64,000 nt of DNA from Chloroflexota bacterium (GCA_902812455.1 CADDZH010000002.1:45157-109156), one strand, 5' to 3'; shown: positions 18,158 to 27,051, numbered from the stretch's first letter. Made by a program: numbers and translations. Notes: generated from the letters alone by a model not told the origin.

Positions 18158-19672
18158 TCAACTCCCTAGCTCGCCGAAGATTTCTCGTTCCAGGTCGCGC
18201 TGGAACATGCATCGTCCCAATTCACCTCGTAAACGTCGGACTTCGCGCAGGCCCATCGCTCCCAGAACTTCCAGCAACTGATCTCGCCATGAGGCCGCAA
18301 GATTCTTCACTCGCTGCACACCCCAATCCACGCTCATGCGTGGGAAGAACAGAGAAGCGGTCTCGCGGTCAATGCATTCGCCGCTAAAGCGTGCCTGAAG
18401 GGCAACCGCAAGCACAACATCCAGGGCAACCACGTCCAGGCCGCAAATGATCGCCTTTGGCACATGCTCGGCCATGACGATGCCACCACTACCGATAAGG
18501 GTAACTTCTTCTCGCACACCCGCATCCACCAGGCGCTGGTGAGCCTTGAGTATGAGATCCATGGCAAACTGATCGCCAGCAAAGCCGTGATAATTGGCAG
18601 TAAGGTGAAATACTCTGACACCCTGCTGCACCAGTTCCAGGACATCGCTATCCATTGGCATGCGCACACAGATGATGCTATCGGGGAAACGCTGGCGAAG
18701 CTCGTTGTAACATTCTTGATCCCAGCCGTCCAGTATGATCATGCGCGGTGACCATGAAAGCTTGTCCAGCAGCGAGCATGATGATGGGGCAACTACAGGT
18801 ATAATGTGCTCTCCAGCCAGGGAGAACTGCATGATCGATGAAACAGGTACCATCACCAGCGTCTCAAGCTGTCGAGCCGCTTCAGTGAAAATCTGCAATA
18901 GGGGCATTGACCCGGTGACAGCGGGCGGCGGGTCAAAGAGGAAGGGCACCTGCGTTGAAATTACTGCTGGCAAAGAGTCAATGATCTCGCCTTGCTCGCC
19001 AATATGCAGGAAAGCCGGTTTCTCGCCAATGTCTACGGTCGTCGAAATGAATTCTCGACCATGAATACCGTCGCGGGTGGGCCGCACAATCTCGGACATG
19101 TCAGTCCACAGGCCATCCCAGCCTTCGCCGCCAAAGGTACCACGATAGCCCGCGCCGCGCACCGGTACGCGCCCCGTTCGTGCTTCATAGAGGATGGTGT
19201 CAATGTACTCTGGTTTGACAAACGAATCGCCTAACTGCTGCCGCTGCGGATTGGGGTGAATCTGCACCACGTGCGGGAACTGGACGGTGCAGCGCAGGCA
19301 GCCAACACACAGTTCTTCGCGTGGCGCCAGTCCACCAACAGGCCTGGAGAAGACACCGTAGACGCAGGGACGGCTCATTGCAACCGGCAGATTGCCCTTT
19401 GTCTCGATAAGCTCCTTCACCACCATGCCAATCAGGCGATGCTTTTTGACTTTGACGCGGAATTTTGGCGGAAGAGGCACAATATCTGGGGCCATGTGGG
19501 TCTCGATGTGATAACGGTGATAGGCCTTTGTTGAGGATGAATGTGCTTCTAATGAAGGCTGACCAGGCGAGCGAGAGAGTGGAACATCGTATCCGGCTTG
19601 TGGCGTTTCCGCAACCGGCATTTCCCCAAATGCTTCGCCAATAGAATATGAAGCCGAGTCAGGCATCGTCAT
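18158..19672 (-). CDS. Divergent glutamate-synthase-like barrel protein (second, degenerate copy)
   Basis: A 504-residue relative of the protein encoded just downstream. The C-terminal half keeps the barrel outline: LIGSGGIVMAEHVPKAIICGLD parallels the ASGGIRTADD loop, and VDWGVQRVKNLAASWRDQLLEVLGAMGL parallels the last helices of its neighbour. The FMN loop (PGxGGQLPGDK) and the 3Fe-4S cysteine loop are not recognisable. Instead the N-terminal part has CVGCLRCTVQFP, a ferredoxin-like CxxCxxC. It may be a catalytically altered partner that pairs with the intact barrel or carries electrons to it. It is first in the three-gene operon: AGGAGG precedes ATG 19672 and only three bases separate its stop from the next ATG. 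Confidence 0.7.
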   Translation of the reverse strand: MTMPDSASYSIGEAFGEMPVAETPQAGYDVPLSRSPGQPSLEAHSSSTKAYHRYHIETHMAPDIVPLPPKFRVKVKKHRLIGMVVKELIETKGNLPVAMSRPCVYGVFSRPVGGLAPREELCVGCLRCTVQFPHVVQIHPNPQRQQLGDSFVKPEYIDTILYEARTGRVPVRGAGYRGTFGGEGWDGLWTDMSEIVRPTRDGIHGREFISTTVDIGEKPAFLHIGEQGEIIDSLPAVISTQVPFLFDPPPAVTGSMPLLQIFTEAARQLETLVMVPVSSIMQFSLAGEHIIPVVAPSSCSLLDKLSWSPRMIILDGWDQECYNELRQRFPDSIICVRMPMDSDVLELVQQGVRVFHLTANYHGFAGDQFAMDLILKAHQRLVDAGVREEVTLIGSGGIVMAEHVPKAIICGLDVVALDVVLAVALQARFSGECIDRETASLFFPRMSVDWGVQRVKNLAASWRDQLLEVLGAMGLREVRRLRGELGRCMFQRDLEREIFGELGS

Positions 19673-19877
19673 TGACCTCCTCTGATAAAGCTTCGTTGCT
19701 TTTTATTGCTTATTTCTTCAGATGTATTAAATGCTTTTAGTCATTTTTGGGCATTCTGCATAGAAGTTCCCGCTTAATACGCCCGGTTTTTGTCCCTTGT
19801 TAAGATAACGAATCGCGCTCTGTGATGCTATAGGCAATTTAACCGAAAATTTGGGCCTGGTTGTTGTGCAATTTGCA

Positions 19878-20990
19878 CTAAGTGACCACGCCTTCGGCTG
19901 TTTCCTGGATCAATTGATCGACGACGGCTCTCAGATCGCCGGTTCGTTGATAGGTTGCAAGCTGGCGATCGGCGCTTGAGCCTTCCTGCAAGATGCGGTA
20001 GGCATACTCTATTTCGTGGCGGCTGCCAAGTTCGTCGATGACATCACCAATGAACCATTCAATCAACTCGCGGATCAGGTCGCGCACAGGAACCTCTTCC
20101 TGTTTACCGAAGTCGATTAACTTGCCATCCAGCCCGTAACGCACGGCGCGCCATTTATTTTCCTCTATCAAATCGGTAGGATAGACACGGAAGGTCAGAT
20201 TGTCGCGGCGCAACTTCCAGAGCTTGGCGATAATCGCCTGGAAGATAGCTGCTACGCACACTGCTTCATCCACGCGAGTGCAGACATCGCAGATACGCAT
20301 TTCCAACGTAGGATACGACCAGTTCGGGCGCACATCCCACCAGATTTTGGTGCCATCAGGGATAGTTCTGGTGCGAACAAGGGTATCCACCAGGCTGGTA
20401 AACTCTCCCCAGGATTGGTAGGTACGGGGAATACCGCTACGTGGGAAGTTACGAAAGATGATGCTCCGGTAAGACTTCAGGCCGGTGTTGCGCCCCATCC
20501 AGAAAGGCGAACTCGTTGAGAGACACAGGATATGGGGCAGCAAGTAGCGCACGACGTTCATGCAGTCGATCAAAAACTCGCGGTCTTCGATACCAACATG
20601 GACATGCGTGCCAAAGATCAGCAAGCGCTGGGCAAGCTCCTGCATGTCCTGCTTCACCCCCACATAGCGCTCCATCGGCGTAATCTCTTGCGTCATCCAG
20701 GAAGAAATAGGGTGGGTGCCGGCTGCAGCGATCTTGAGGCCATTTCTGGCAGCCAGCTCCATGATTGCACGTCGCAGCCGGACGAGTTCTTCTCGAAGTT
20801 CAGCCGGTGACTGGCATACATTGGACCCGATCTCGACCATCGACTGGTGCAATTCAGGTTTGACCTGCTCGCGGAGCACCATCCGGCCCTCTTCCAGAAA
20901 TTGCGTGATATAGGAGCGCAGCTCCCGCGTTTCAGGATCAACGATCTGGTACTCTTCCTCAATACCAATGGTCAGGGATGGAGGTTTCAT
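19878..20990 (-). CDS. GCS2-family carboxylate-amine ligase (glutamate-cysteine ligase type 2, YbdK/EgtA-like)
   Basis: A 370-residue member of the GCS2 fold. The N-terminus has [12 protein letters not shown], whose glutamates bind Mg-[11 protein letters not shown] (about 126-133) and the [19 protein letters not shown] segment are standard. Family members ligate the gamma-carboxylate of glutamate to an amine such as cysteine. No GshB-type glutathione synthetase sits beside it; instead it is the last gene of an operon with two ATP-grasp proteins and a hydrolase. It is therefore more likely to make a gamma-glutamyl amide or peptide product than plain gamma-glutamylcysteine. AGAGGAGAGAAG precedes the ATG, 32 bases after the upstream gene. 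Confidence 0.85.
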   Translation of the reverse strand: MKPPSLTIGIEEEYQIVDPETRELRSYITQFLEEGRMVLREQVKPELHQSMVEIGSNVCQSPAELREELVRLRRAIMELAARNGLKIAAAGTHPISSWMTQEITPMERYVGVKQDMQELAQRLLIFGTHVHVGIEDREFLIDCMNVVRYLLPHILCLSTSSPFWMGRNTGLKSYRSIIFRNFPRSGIPRTYQSWGEFTSLVDTLVRTRTIPDGTKIWWDVRPNWSYPTLEMRICDVCTRVDEAVCVAAIFQAIIAKLWKLRRDNLTFRVYPTDLIEENKWRAVRYGLDGKLIDFGKQEEVPVRDLIRELIEWFIGDVIDELGSRHEIEYAYRILQEGSSADRQLATYQRTGDLRAVVDQLIQETAEGVVT

Positions 20991-21022
20991 AGCTTCTCTC
21001 CTCTCTCATCTTCACGCTCGCG

Positions 21023-22375
21023 TTAGCGTTTCTCCACTATAAACGTCGCTACGGTTGAACCACTACCAGCAGTCACATTCAATAGGGCCTCAGTCGAGAG
21101 GCGCGAAAGGCAACCATCGACATAATCGCCGTAGAAGACGAAGGGGTTGGTATCAAGCATACGCTCGATCAATTCAACCCGGCCATCGATCATACAGGGA
21201 TATGGCTCGCTGGGTATCGCCACCCGCTCCTGCACAATATATGGTTCAGTCAGGGCCACCTGGATTGCCTGCATCCAGGCAGTTGGCTCGGTCTCCCAAC
21301 CTAGAACGATTCCCTTCCCGCCATACTCATCATTCGGCTTGAGCACGAGGTTTTCGCGATGCTCAAGAATGAAGGGAAGCAGGTCAATAGTCTCGCCATG
21401 ATAGAGCGCATGGCGTTCTTCGACACGGCACGTCCAGGGGATGTGAGCACGAATAGCCTCCTGTTCCTCGGCTGTGAACAGCCCCGCATTGCGCTCGTCG
21501 GAGAGAACAGCCAGGCTGGCCTTTTTATGTAAGATTTTGCAGCGGAAAGGGTTCACCATACACACGGCTCCATCACACACCGCGCGTATCACGGGATGAT
21601 CCAGGCCGCCGCGCGCAACCAGTTCGCTGAGCAGCACGCGCTTGTAAATCAAGGTGATATCGAAATCCCCCGCCACAAGGCGACCATTGCGATACTCTAC
21701 CTCGCGTGGATCCGCGATAATGCATTCCACGCCTTGCGATTTGAAGTACTGTTCAAAAAGCACAAATTCGCTATAACTGGGAACTTCTCGCCAATCAAGA
21801 ATAGCAATGCGCAGGTCTTGAGGGCGACCGCCCCATTGCAGGTAGGCATCCATAAGAACATGGAGAACACTGTGGCGCGCTGGCAGCGGGCGCACTTCAT
21901 ACTGGCGCAGGAACTCACGCATTACCGGCAAGCCGTAGAAGATTTCCGTCAGGATATCGCTGTAGGCAGTGCCCGCCGGCGTCTCTGCATTATACTCGGT
22001 CAGGCGCAAGCCACCGCGTTCAGTCACAAAAAAGGTATCGACACGGGAAAGCGGGCTGGGTTCGCGAAAGCTCGGGTCGCAGTGGATAAGCTCCTCTTCC
22101 CAATCGAGCAGGCCGAACTGGGAGCGGAAGGCGGCATCAGCCATAGCTGCTACATAAATTTTGTGAAAAGCTCGCAGCAGCACACGCATCCGCGCCTGGA
22201 GAAAACGATATTGCTCTGCCATGATAAAGCGAGGCCGCAAAACAGTGCAGAGAGGTCGCTGGCCAAAGAGGAAAGCACGCCGCAACTGCTGATCATCGAG
22301 TTGAGCCTGTGATGCCGCAGCCAGGTCACCGGTCAAAAGACTATGATAGCATTCAATAGCTTCTCTCAATGACAT
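21023..22375 (-). CDS. Circularly permuted ATP-grasp family protein
   Basis: A 450-residue protein. The C-terminal portion has NLVLKPNDEYGGKGIVLGWE, the glycine-rich ATP-binding loop of the circularly permuted ATP-grasp group. It is followed by YIVQERVAIPSEPYPCMIDGRVE, and an N-terminal segment (LRLTEYNAETPAGTAYSD) matches their glutathionylspermidine-synthetase-like N-cap with an N-x-E motif. Proteins of this class form amide bonds between carboxylates and amines through acyl phosphates. It is the third gene in the four-gene ligase operon, with TATGGAGGTT before the ATG and a 47-base gap to the preceding ATP-grasp gene. The substrate is unknown. Confidence 0.8.
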   Translation of the reverse strand: MSLREAIECYHSLLTGDLAAASQAQLDDQQLRRAFLFGQRPLCTVLRPRFIMAEQYRFLQARMRVLLRAFHKIYVAAMADAAFRSQFGLLDWEEELIHCDPSFREPSPLSRVDTFFVTERGGLRLTEYNAETPAGTAYSDILTEIFYGLPVMREFLRQYEVRPLPARHSVLHVLMDAYLQWGGRPQDLRIAILDWREVPSYSEFVLFEQYFKSQGVECIIADPREVEYRNGRLVAGDFDITLIYKRVLLSELVARGGLDHPVIRAVCDGAVCMVNPFRCKILHKKASLAVLSDERNAGLFTAEEQEAIRAHIPWTCRVEERHALYHGETIDLLPFILEHRENLVLKPNDEYGGKGIVLGWETEPTAWMQAIQVALTEPYIVQERVAIPSEPYPCMIDGRVELIERMLDTNPFVFYGDYVDGCLSRLSTEALLNVTAGSGSTVATFIVEKR

Positions 22376-22422
22376 AAGCGAACCTCCATAGAAACCAGGT
22401 TAAAATACATCCAGCAGCACGA

Positions 22423-23430
22423 TCAGGTCGGTGTTGCGATATTCGTGGCTGGCTCAACCGGCTGTTGCTCTTCACTTGCTTCTTGCTGGTACTCGTTGGG
22501 CAAACGGCTGGCTGTGAAAAATCTATCCCAGCGCAGTTCAGTTCGCTGGGGGCGCGGGTGCTTCGCAAGCCGGATAGCCATATCAGCCATGTGTTTGACC
22601 GCCCAGTCAAAGTAGAATGGGGTCAGCGAGTAGATATCCATATCGGGAGCAGGGTTCATAAAGTCGATGGCATACGGAACGCCATCGCGGATGGCCCACT
22701 CCAGAGAATCCATATCGTACCCGAGCGCGCGCACAAGTTTGAGCGTATCCTCTACGATACGCTGGCCAAGTTCCGGGCTGAGGTGCTGGTGCTCCACATA
22801 ATAGCGGCGTTCGCGCGGATCATACTTGATCGGCATGACTTCTTCCTGCCCCAGGCAGATACAGCGAACGTACTGGTCCCACTGGATAAATTCCTGGACA
22901 ATCGTGGTTCGCAAACCGAACTGGTCGTAGTAGTGCAGCAACTCTTCCAGAGAATGACAGACAAACACATCTTTCCAGCCCCCACCAAGAGCATCCTTGA
23001 TAACGCAGGGAAGGCCAACATAGTCAATAATGCCTTGCCAGTCCAGCGGGTAGATCAGGTTACGCAGGCTCTCGGTGACAACGCCGGGAACATAATCCTT
23101 GTTTGGCAGGACTACCGTCTTGGGGCTGGCAACGCCCAGCTTCGTAGCCAGGGCTGCTTCAAAAAACTTGTCGTCTGCCGTCCACATGAAGGGGTTATTG
23201 ATCACCGTGACTCCCTGAAGAACAGCATGTTTGAGGTAGACGCGATAGTAGGGTATCTCATGCGAAATACGATCAATGATCACGGCATAAGGACAGGGTT
23301 CATCCATGCGCGTGCCGCCCAGCTTGACCATTTCGGCCACAACGCCCTCATCGCGGCGATTCACTTCTTCAATGAAAGCGGGAGGAAAAGACCATTCCCG
23401 CCCGATCAGCAAGCCGACCTTTAGCGTCAT
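22423..23430 (-). CDS. ATP-grasp ligase (RimK / D-Ala-D-Ala ligase-like)
   Basis: A 335-residue protein. The N-terminal pre-ATP-grasp domain (1-100) starts with VGLLIGREWSFPPAF. The ATP-grasp part follows, with NPFMWTADDKFFEAALATKLG (about 98-118, the RimK-like N-x-x-x-x-x-x-x-K segment), LPCVIKDALGGGWKDVF (ATP loop) and TIVQEFIQWDQYVRCICLG. VPYAIDFMNPAPDMD, near residue 270, holds the acidic and Asn ligands for magnesium. The last 45 residues look disordered. It probably joins a carboxylate to an amine using ATP. It is the second gene of the ligase operon, 13 bases after the hydrolase gene, with GAGAGGAGAAG as ribosome site. Confidence 0.85.
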   Translation of the reverse strand: MTLKVGLLIGREWSFPPAFIEEVNRRDEGVVAEMVKLGGTRMDEPCPYAVIIDRISHEIPYYRVYLKHAVLQGVTVINNPFMWTADDKFFEAALATKLGVASPKTVVLPNKDYVPGVVTESLRNLIYPLDWQGIIDYVGLPCVIKDALGGGWKDVFVCHSLEELLHYYDQFGLRTTIVQEFIQWDQYVRCICLGQEEVMPIKYDPRERRYYVEHQHLSPELGQRIVEDTLKLVRALGYDMDSLEWAIRDGVPYAIDFMNPAPDMDIYSLTPFYFDWAVKHMADMAIRLAKHPRPQRTELRWDRFFTASRLPNEYQQEASEEQQPVEPATNIATPT

Positions 23431-23443
23431 ATCGCTTCTCCTC

Positions 23444-24163
23444 TCAATCGTGGCCGCCTATGTAGATACGGATCATCTGTCGCCACCATGGCCAATCGTG
23501 GGCCCAGCCATCCCAGATGCGCAGGGCATGCCAGATATCTTTGCTCCAGAGAATGTGCGAAAAACATTCATTATTAGAACACGAGGCATCATCGCGGCCA
23601 ATGGCCAGGATAATATCGATGTGCCGCAGGGCTTGCAGGCGCGCTGCTTCGTGCTCGTTTCTTATAAAGTCAAAGGGATTATTGAAGTAAATGTTGTCAT
23701 CAGCATAGCCATCGGTAAATCTCTTGATGTCATAGAAGCCGCTCAGCCCTATCGTACGGTCTACAAGTTGTGGATAGCGAAAAGCAAAATTGACGGCGTG
23801 ATAGGCACCGAAACTCGCCCCAGTTGTGATCAGGAAAGGATTGGCATTTTGCTGGGTGCTAAAAGGCAAGACTTCGTTCAGGATGTAGCGATCATACTGC
23901 ATATGCCGCAGCACCCGCTGTGCTGGCGGTCTGGTTTTGGCATACCAGCTTTCGCCGTCAACACTGTCTACGCAAAACAACTGAAGCCAGCCCTGCTCCA
24001 GGTGCTCGCCTAGCGCAGCGATCATGCCCATGTCTTCCCACTGGTAGAAAGTGCCCATCGATGTCGGAAAGACGAGCACACGAGCGCCGGCGTGACCAAA
24101 GACCAGCAGTTCCATATCTCGCTGTAAAGAAGCACTAAACCAACGATGATATTCACGTTTCAT
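23444..24163 (-). CDS. Putative esterase / alpha-beta hydrolase (antigen-85-type fold)
   Basis: A 239-residue alpha/beta hydrolase and the first gene of the ligase operon. The nucleophile elbow is GASFG within TTGASFGAYHAVNFAFRYP, and a C-terminal AHDWPWW places the catalytic His. The N-terminal LLVFGHAGARVLVFPTSMG holds the first strand and the oxyanion region. Members of this esterase group release or transfer acyl or peptidyl groups. The frame runs open up to 24358, but the upstream part only translates the palindromic repeat, so ATG 24163 is taken as the start, although its ribosome site (GTGAGTG) is weak. In this operon it might cleave the ligase product from a carrier, transfer it, or hydrolyse it outside the pathway. 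Confidence 0.75.
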   Translation of the reverse strand: MKREYHRWFSASLQRDMELLVFGHAGARVLVFPTSMGTFYQWEDMGMIAALGEHLEQGWLQLFCVDSVDGESWYAKTRPPAQRVLRHMQYDRYILNEVLPFSTQQNANPFLITTGASFGAYHAVNFAFRYPQLVDRTIGLSGFYDIKRFTDGYADDNIYFNNPFDFIRNEHEAARLQALRHIDIILAIGRDDASCSNNECFSHILWSKDIWHALRIWDGWAHDWPWWRQMIRIYIGGHD

Positions 24164-24654
24164 CACAAATACACACTCACTTTTGTTTTCAGGATAGTAA
24201 TTATTGCAGCACGGGATCGACCATGCTCCTAATTCGGAGCCTCTGTAGGTTCCCGATTGATCGTGGAACCCGATGTATCGCGCCCCATGTCGGTATTCCA
24301 GCCGTAGGGGCCGATTTATCGCGCCCACTGCCGATTTATCGGCCCACGTATGACCCACCCTCTACTCTAATGAATTTTTCAACGTTCCTTATCGGCCCTT
24401 CCTCGACAATGACCCCAAAGGATGCAGACCCTCATCAGATCACGTGGATGAAAGTGATCGGGGATAGGCTCAAACATTGAGAGAGCAGCGGATCGGTCCA
24501 GCGTGCCGGTTAGCCAAAATCTTATCACGCGAGTATTATTATGTCAAAGCCAGCAGAATACAAGCGCCAACAACTTGCTTCTGATACGAGAATTGGGTAT
24601 GCTTGTCCCAGGTTGGACGCCATAGAGAGTTAAATGGTATGACAGGATACACAC
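24164..24654. other. Divergent intergenic region with one full and degenerate repeat copies
   Basis: 491 bases between the leftward ligase operon and the rightward GNAT gene. A degenerate repeat-like stretch (24243-24300, CCGATTGATCG and CCCGATGTATCGCGCCC) precedes the full copy at 24303. After it, AATGAATTTTTCAACG and TTATCGGCCC (near 24395) repeat the tail seen near 12322. From about 24480 to 24654 the sequence is AT-richer and presumably holds the GNAT promoter, but no consensus pair stands out. Confidence 0.6.
24303..24345 (+). repeat. GTAGGGGCCGAT palindromic repeat, copy 3
   Basis: A full copy with arms GTAGGGGCCGATTTATCG and TGCCGATTTATCGGCCC joined by CGCCCAC. It lies between divergent genes, and reading through it creates a false N-terminal extension for the esterase gene. 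Confidence 0.88.
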
Positions 24655-25467
24655 ATGAATCAAGCACTTGAGCATCTTTCCAAGAGTGCCATCGTGGCGG
24701 CTATCGAGCAGAACGTCATGGCCTTCTCCGCGCGTTTGAGTTCTCTACCCCAAGCAGAGGTGCATGAGGATGCGCAAGTGCTCCGAGTCGTGACCGGTCT
24801 GCCCTCTTCGATGTTCAATCTGATTCTGTGGACGCAGTTCGATCCGGATGAGGTCGATAGCAGGATTGAGCAGGAACTAGCCTACTTTCGCAGGCATAGA
24901 CTGCCCATGACGTGGTGGATTGGTCCATCCACACGGCCAACGAATCTGGGGATGGCTCTTAAAGCTCATGGACTCTACCATGCACTTGATTCGCCAGGAA
25001 TGGCAGTCGATTTGCTGGCAATGCCAGCAGAAGTGCTGGCCCTTGCTGAGGTAACTATTACTCCTGTCAATGATCCGGAGGGCATGTGGCATTGGGTGTC
25101 TACTTTCGCCGCTTGTAACCAGTTTTCAGAGCAGGCCAAGCGAAGATGGTTGGATGTCCACAGCTGCCTGGGTCTTGGACAAGATGCCCCCTGGCGTCAC
25201 TACATTGCCTGGCTAGGGAGCGAGCCAGTCGCCACTTCCCTACTCTTCCTCCATGCAGGCGTGGCTGGGATATATCGCGTAGCTACTTTGCCAGCGAGAC
25301 GGGGCCAGGGAATTGGAACGGCCATGACCATAGCGCCCTTGCGTGAAGCTCTTGCCCTCGGATACCGCACCGGTGTCCTCGATAGCACAGAGATGGCAGT
25401 TCCTTTGTACCGTAGCTTAGGCTTTCAGGAGTACTGTACTTTCTCAGTCTATGTGTGGTCACCATGA
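24655..25467 (+). CDS. GNAT-family N-acetyltransferase
   Basis: A 270-residue protein. The C-terminal third is a GNAT acetyl-CoA fold: YRVATLPARRGQGIGTAMT (about 206-224) carries the R/Q-x-x-G-x-G/A pyrophosphate loop, followed by GVLDSTEMAVPLYRSLGFQEY. The N-terminal 130 residues are a degenerate GNAT-like half, so this may be a tandem-fold member in which only the second half binds acetyl-CoA. The acceptor is unknown. ACAGGAT lies about nine bases before the ATG. The gene faces right and stands alone; the next gene is convergent. Confidence 0.82.
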   Translation: MNQALEHLSKSAIVAAIEQNVMAFSARLSSLPQAEVHEDAQVLRVVTGLPSSMFNLILWTQFDPDEVDSRIEQELAYFRRHRLPMTWWIGPSTRPTNLGMALKAHGLYHALDSPGMAVDLLAMPAEVLALAEVTITPVNDPEGMWHWVSTFAACNQFSEQAKRRWLDVHSCLGLGQDAPWRHYIAWLGSEPVATSLLFLHAGVAGIYRVATLPARRGQGIGTAMTIAPLREALALGYRTGVLDSTEMAVPLYRSLGFQEYCTFSVYVWSP

Positions 25468-25529
25468 TTGGATTAAACAGGGTTTTCTGGCATTTTACCG
25501 GTAATTTGTTGACTTCGGATTTTTCTCAA

Positions 25530-25784
25530 TCATCTGCCAGGGGGAGTGGCAGCCAGCCGTGCAGCGTACTCAATGGCGGCAGTAATGTCTTCAGGGGTCA
25601 GGAAAGGGTAGGCATCGAGCAAGTCGTCACGACTATAGCCACCGGCAAGATGGTGGAGAATGGCTTCCACACTCAGCCGGGTGCCTTCTATTACCGGCTT
25701 GCCATAGAGGATGCCTGGCTTACTCACAATGCGAGGATAGAGGTGCCGTGTCTGGTCGGTATTCGTGTTTTCACTGTGGTTCAT
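25530..25784 (-). CDS. DUF433 protein (VapB-like antitoxin family), orphan
   Basis: An 84-residue protein with the DUF433 core: RIVSKPGILYGKPVIEGTRLSVEAILHHL, then GYSRDDLLDAYPFLTPEDITAAIEYAA. This is a winged-helix-like DNA-binding domain commonly found as the antitoxin of PIN-like (DUF5615) toxins. ATG 25784 is chosen because GGAGGAGAT lies six bases upstream; a less likely start is at 25799. No toxin-sized frame follows it (the convergent GNAT gene ends 62 bases away) and none precedes it, so it is either a solitary regulator or the remnant of a toxin-antitoxin pair. Confidence 0.82.
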   Translation of the reverse strand: MNHSENTNTDQTRHLYPRIVSKPGILYGKPVIEGTRLSVEAILHHLAGGYSRDDLLDAYPFLTPEDITAAIEYAARLAATPPGR

Positions 25785-26002
25785 GCCTATCTCCTCCATA
25801 CCTTTCTCCTTGTACTCTACACCGTCTCAGCGGTCTTGTCAACTTCGCTCTACACGGATTCAATTGACGAACAGGGCTGGTTGTGGTACACTACTGATGC
25901 CAGGGCAATTTGCGCAGCCTGGTTGCCGCCGGATTGTTTGAGATGAGTCACCTAAAAATGGACAGCCTGGAATACCTTCTGAAGCGGAAGGAGGTCTGAA
26001 CC

Positions 26003-27046
26003 ATGCGCTCTTTTCGTTGGCTCGCGCTCGTGCTTTTGCTGGCAGCGGTACTTATGAGCTGCAGCCAGGCGGCTACGACTGCTTCCCCCACGCCAACGCC
26101 TACCTTGCCATCTCCGGCCAGCGTTCATGCCTATCTCGCTAGAGCGCTCGATATCATGCAGCAGTACTCCATCAATCGCAAGATCATCAATTGGCCAAAG
26201 TTGCGGCAAGAGACCTTCACCCGCGCTGAGCACGCAGTCACGTTCGCCCAGACCTACCCGGCGATTCGCTTTGCTCTGAGCGCTTTGGGCGATCATCATA
26301 GTTTCCTTGAGGACCCGCAAACAGCAAAGCAGAAAGCAGCAGCGAAACTGCCTCCAGATGAGTATCCATCGGGGCGACCACTCCCAGGCGGAATAGGCTA
26401 CCTCAGACTTCCTGAACTGCTTGATGCAGCATCGCAACAGGCTAACCTCCAGTATGCGCAAACCGCACAAAACGTGATTCGTGAGATCGACCAGACGGGC
26501 AATACCTGCGGCTGGATTGTGGATCTGCGAGAGAGTGGTGGGGGAACGATGTGGCCCTTGCTCCTTGGGGTCGGGCCGATCCTTGGCGAGGGCACCGTTG
26601 GCTACTTTGTTTTTCCCGACGGCAGCAAACAAGCGTGGAGCTATAGAGATGGGCAGGTCCAGGTGGGAGGATCGCCGGGACTCACCATAGCTGGAGCCTA
26701 CCAGCTCAAACACCCGAACCCTCCAGTTGCTGTGCTCACTGATTCCATGACGGGTAGTGCGGGTGAGGCCATCGTCGTCGCTTTTCGTGGGCGCCCCCAG
26801 ACGCGCAGTTTTGGTGATTGGACTGCTGGTGTGCCCACGGCCAATCAAGGTTTCGTCTTAAGCGATGGAGCGATTCTCGTCATCACGGTGGCACTGGACG
26901 CCGATCGTACCGGACAGACCTATGATGGCCCGATCCCACCGGATCAGCTCGTGATCTCCGATCCATCACAGATAGGGACCTCTGCTGATCCAGTGATACC
27001 GGCAGCCGCCTCCTGGCTGCGAACACAACCAGCCTGCCAGGGGTAA
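26003..27046 (+). CDS. S41 (tail-specific / C-terminal processing) peptidase-like lipoprotein
   Basis: A 347-residue exported protein. A hydrophobic signal ends at VLMSC (C20), a lipobox, followed by a Ser/Thr/Pro linker, so it is probably anchored to the outer face of the membrane. The rest is an S41-type core: GGIGYLRLPEL, WIVDLRESGGGTMWPL (the DLR-x-x-x-GG segment) and SMTGSAGEAIVVAF, with the Ser nucleophile in TGSAGE. The usual Lys of the Ser-Lys dyad is expected about 25 residues on; there the text reads RSFGDWTAGVPT, without Lys, so the dyad may be altered. No PDZ domain is visible between signal and core. AAGGAGG precedes ATG 26003. Confidence 0.8.
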   Translation: MRSFRWLALVLLLAAVLMSCSQAATTASPTPTPTLPSPASVHAYLARALDIMQQYSINRKIINWPKLRQETFTRAEHAVTFAQTYPAIRFALSALGDHHSFLEDPQTAKQKAAAKLPPDEYPSGRPLPGGIGYLRLPELLDAASQQANLQYAQTAQNVIREIDQTGNTCGWIVDLRESGGGTMWPLLLGVGPILGEGTVGYFVFPDGSKQAWSYRDGQVQVGGSPGLTIAGAYQLKHPNPPVAVLTDSMTGSAGEAIVVAFRGRPQTRSFGDWTAGVPTANQGFVLSDGAILVITVALDADRTGQTYDGPIPPDQLVISDPSQIGTSADPVIPAAASWLRTQPACQG

Positions 27047-27051
27047 ACAGC

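Noticed and set aside
22465..23424. Plus-strand open frame of 319 codons opposite the ATP-grasp ligase
   Set aside because: It mirrors the ATP-grasp gene nearly end to end, and only the minus frame shows family motifs.
24164..24358. N-terminal extension of the esterase gene
   Set aside because: The extension only translates the palindromic repeat and its flank, so the start at 24163 is preferred.
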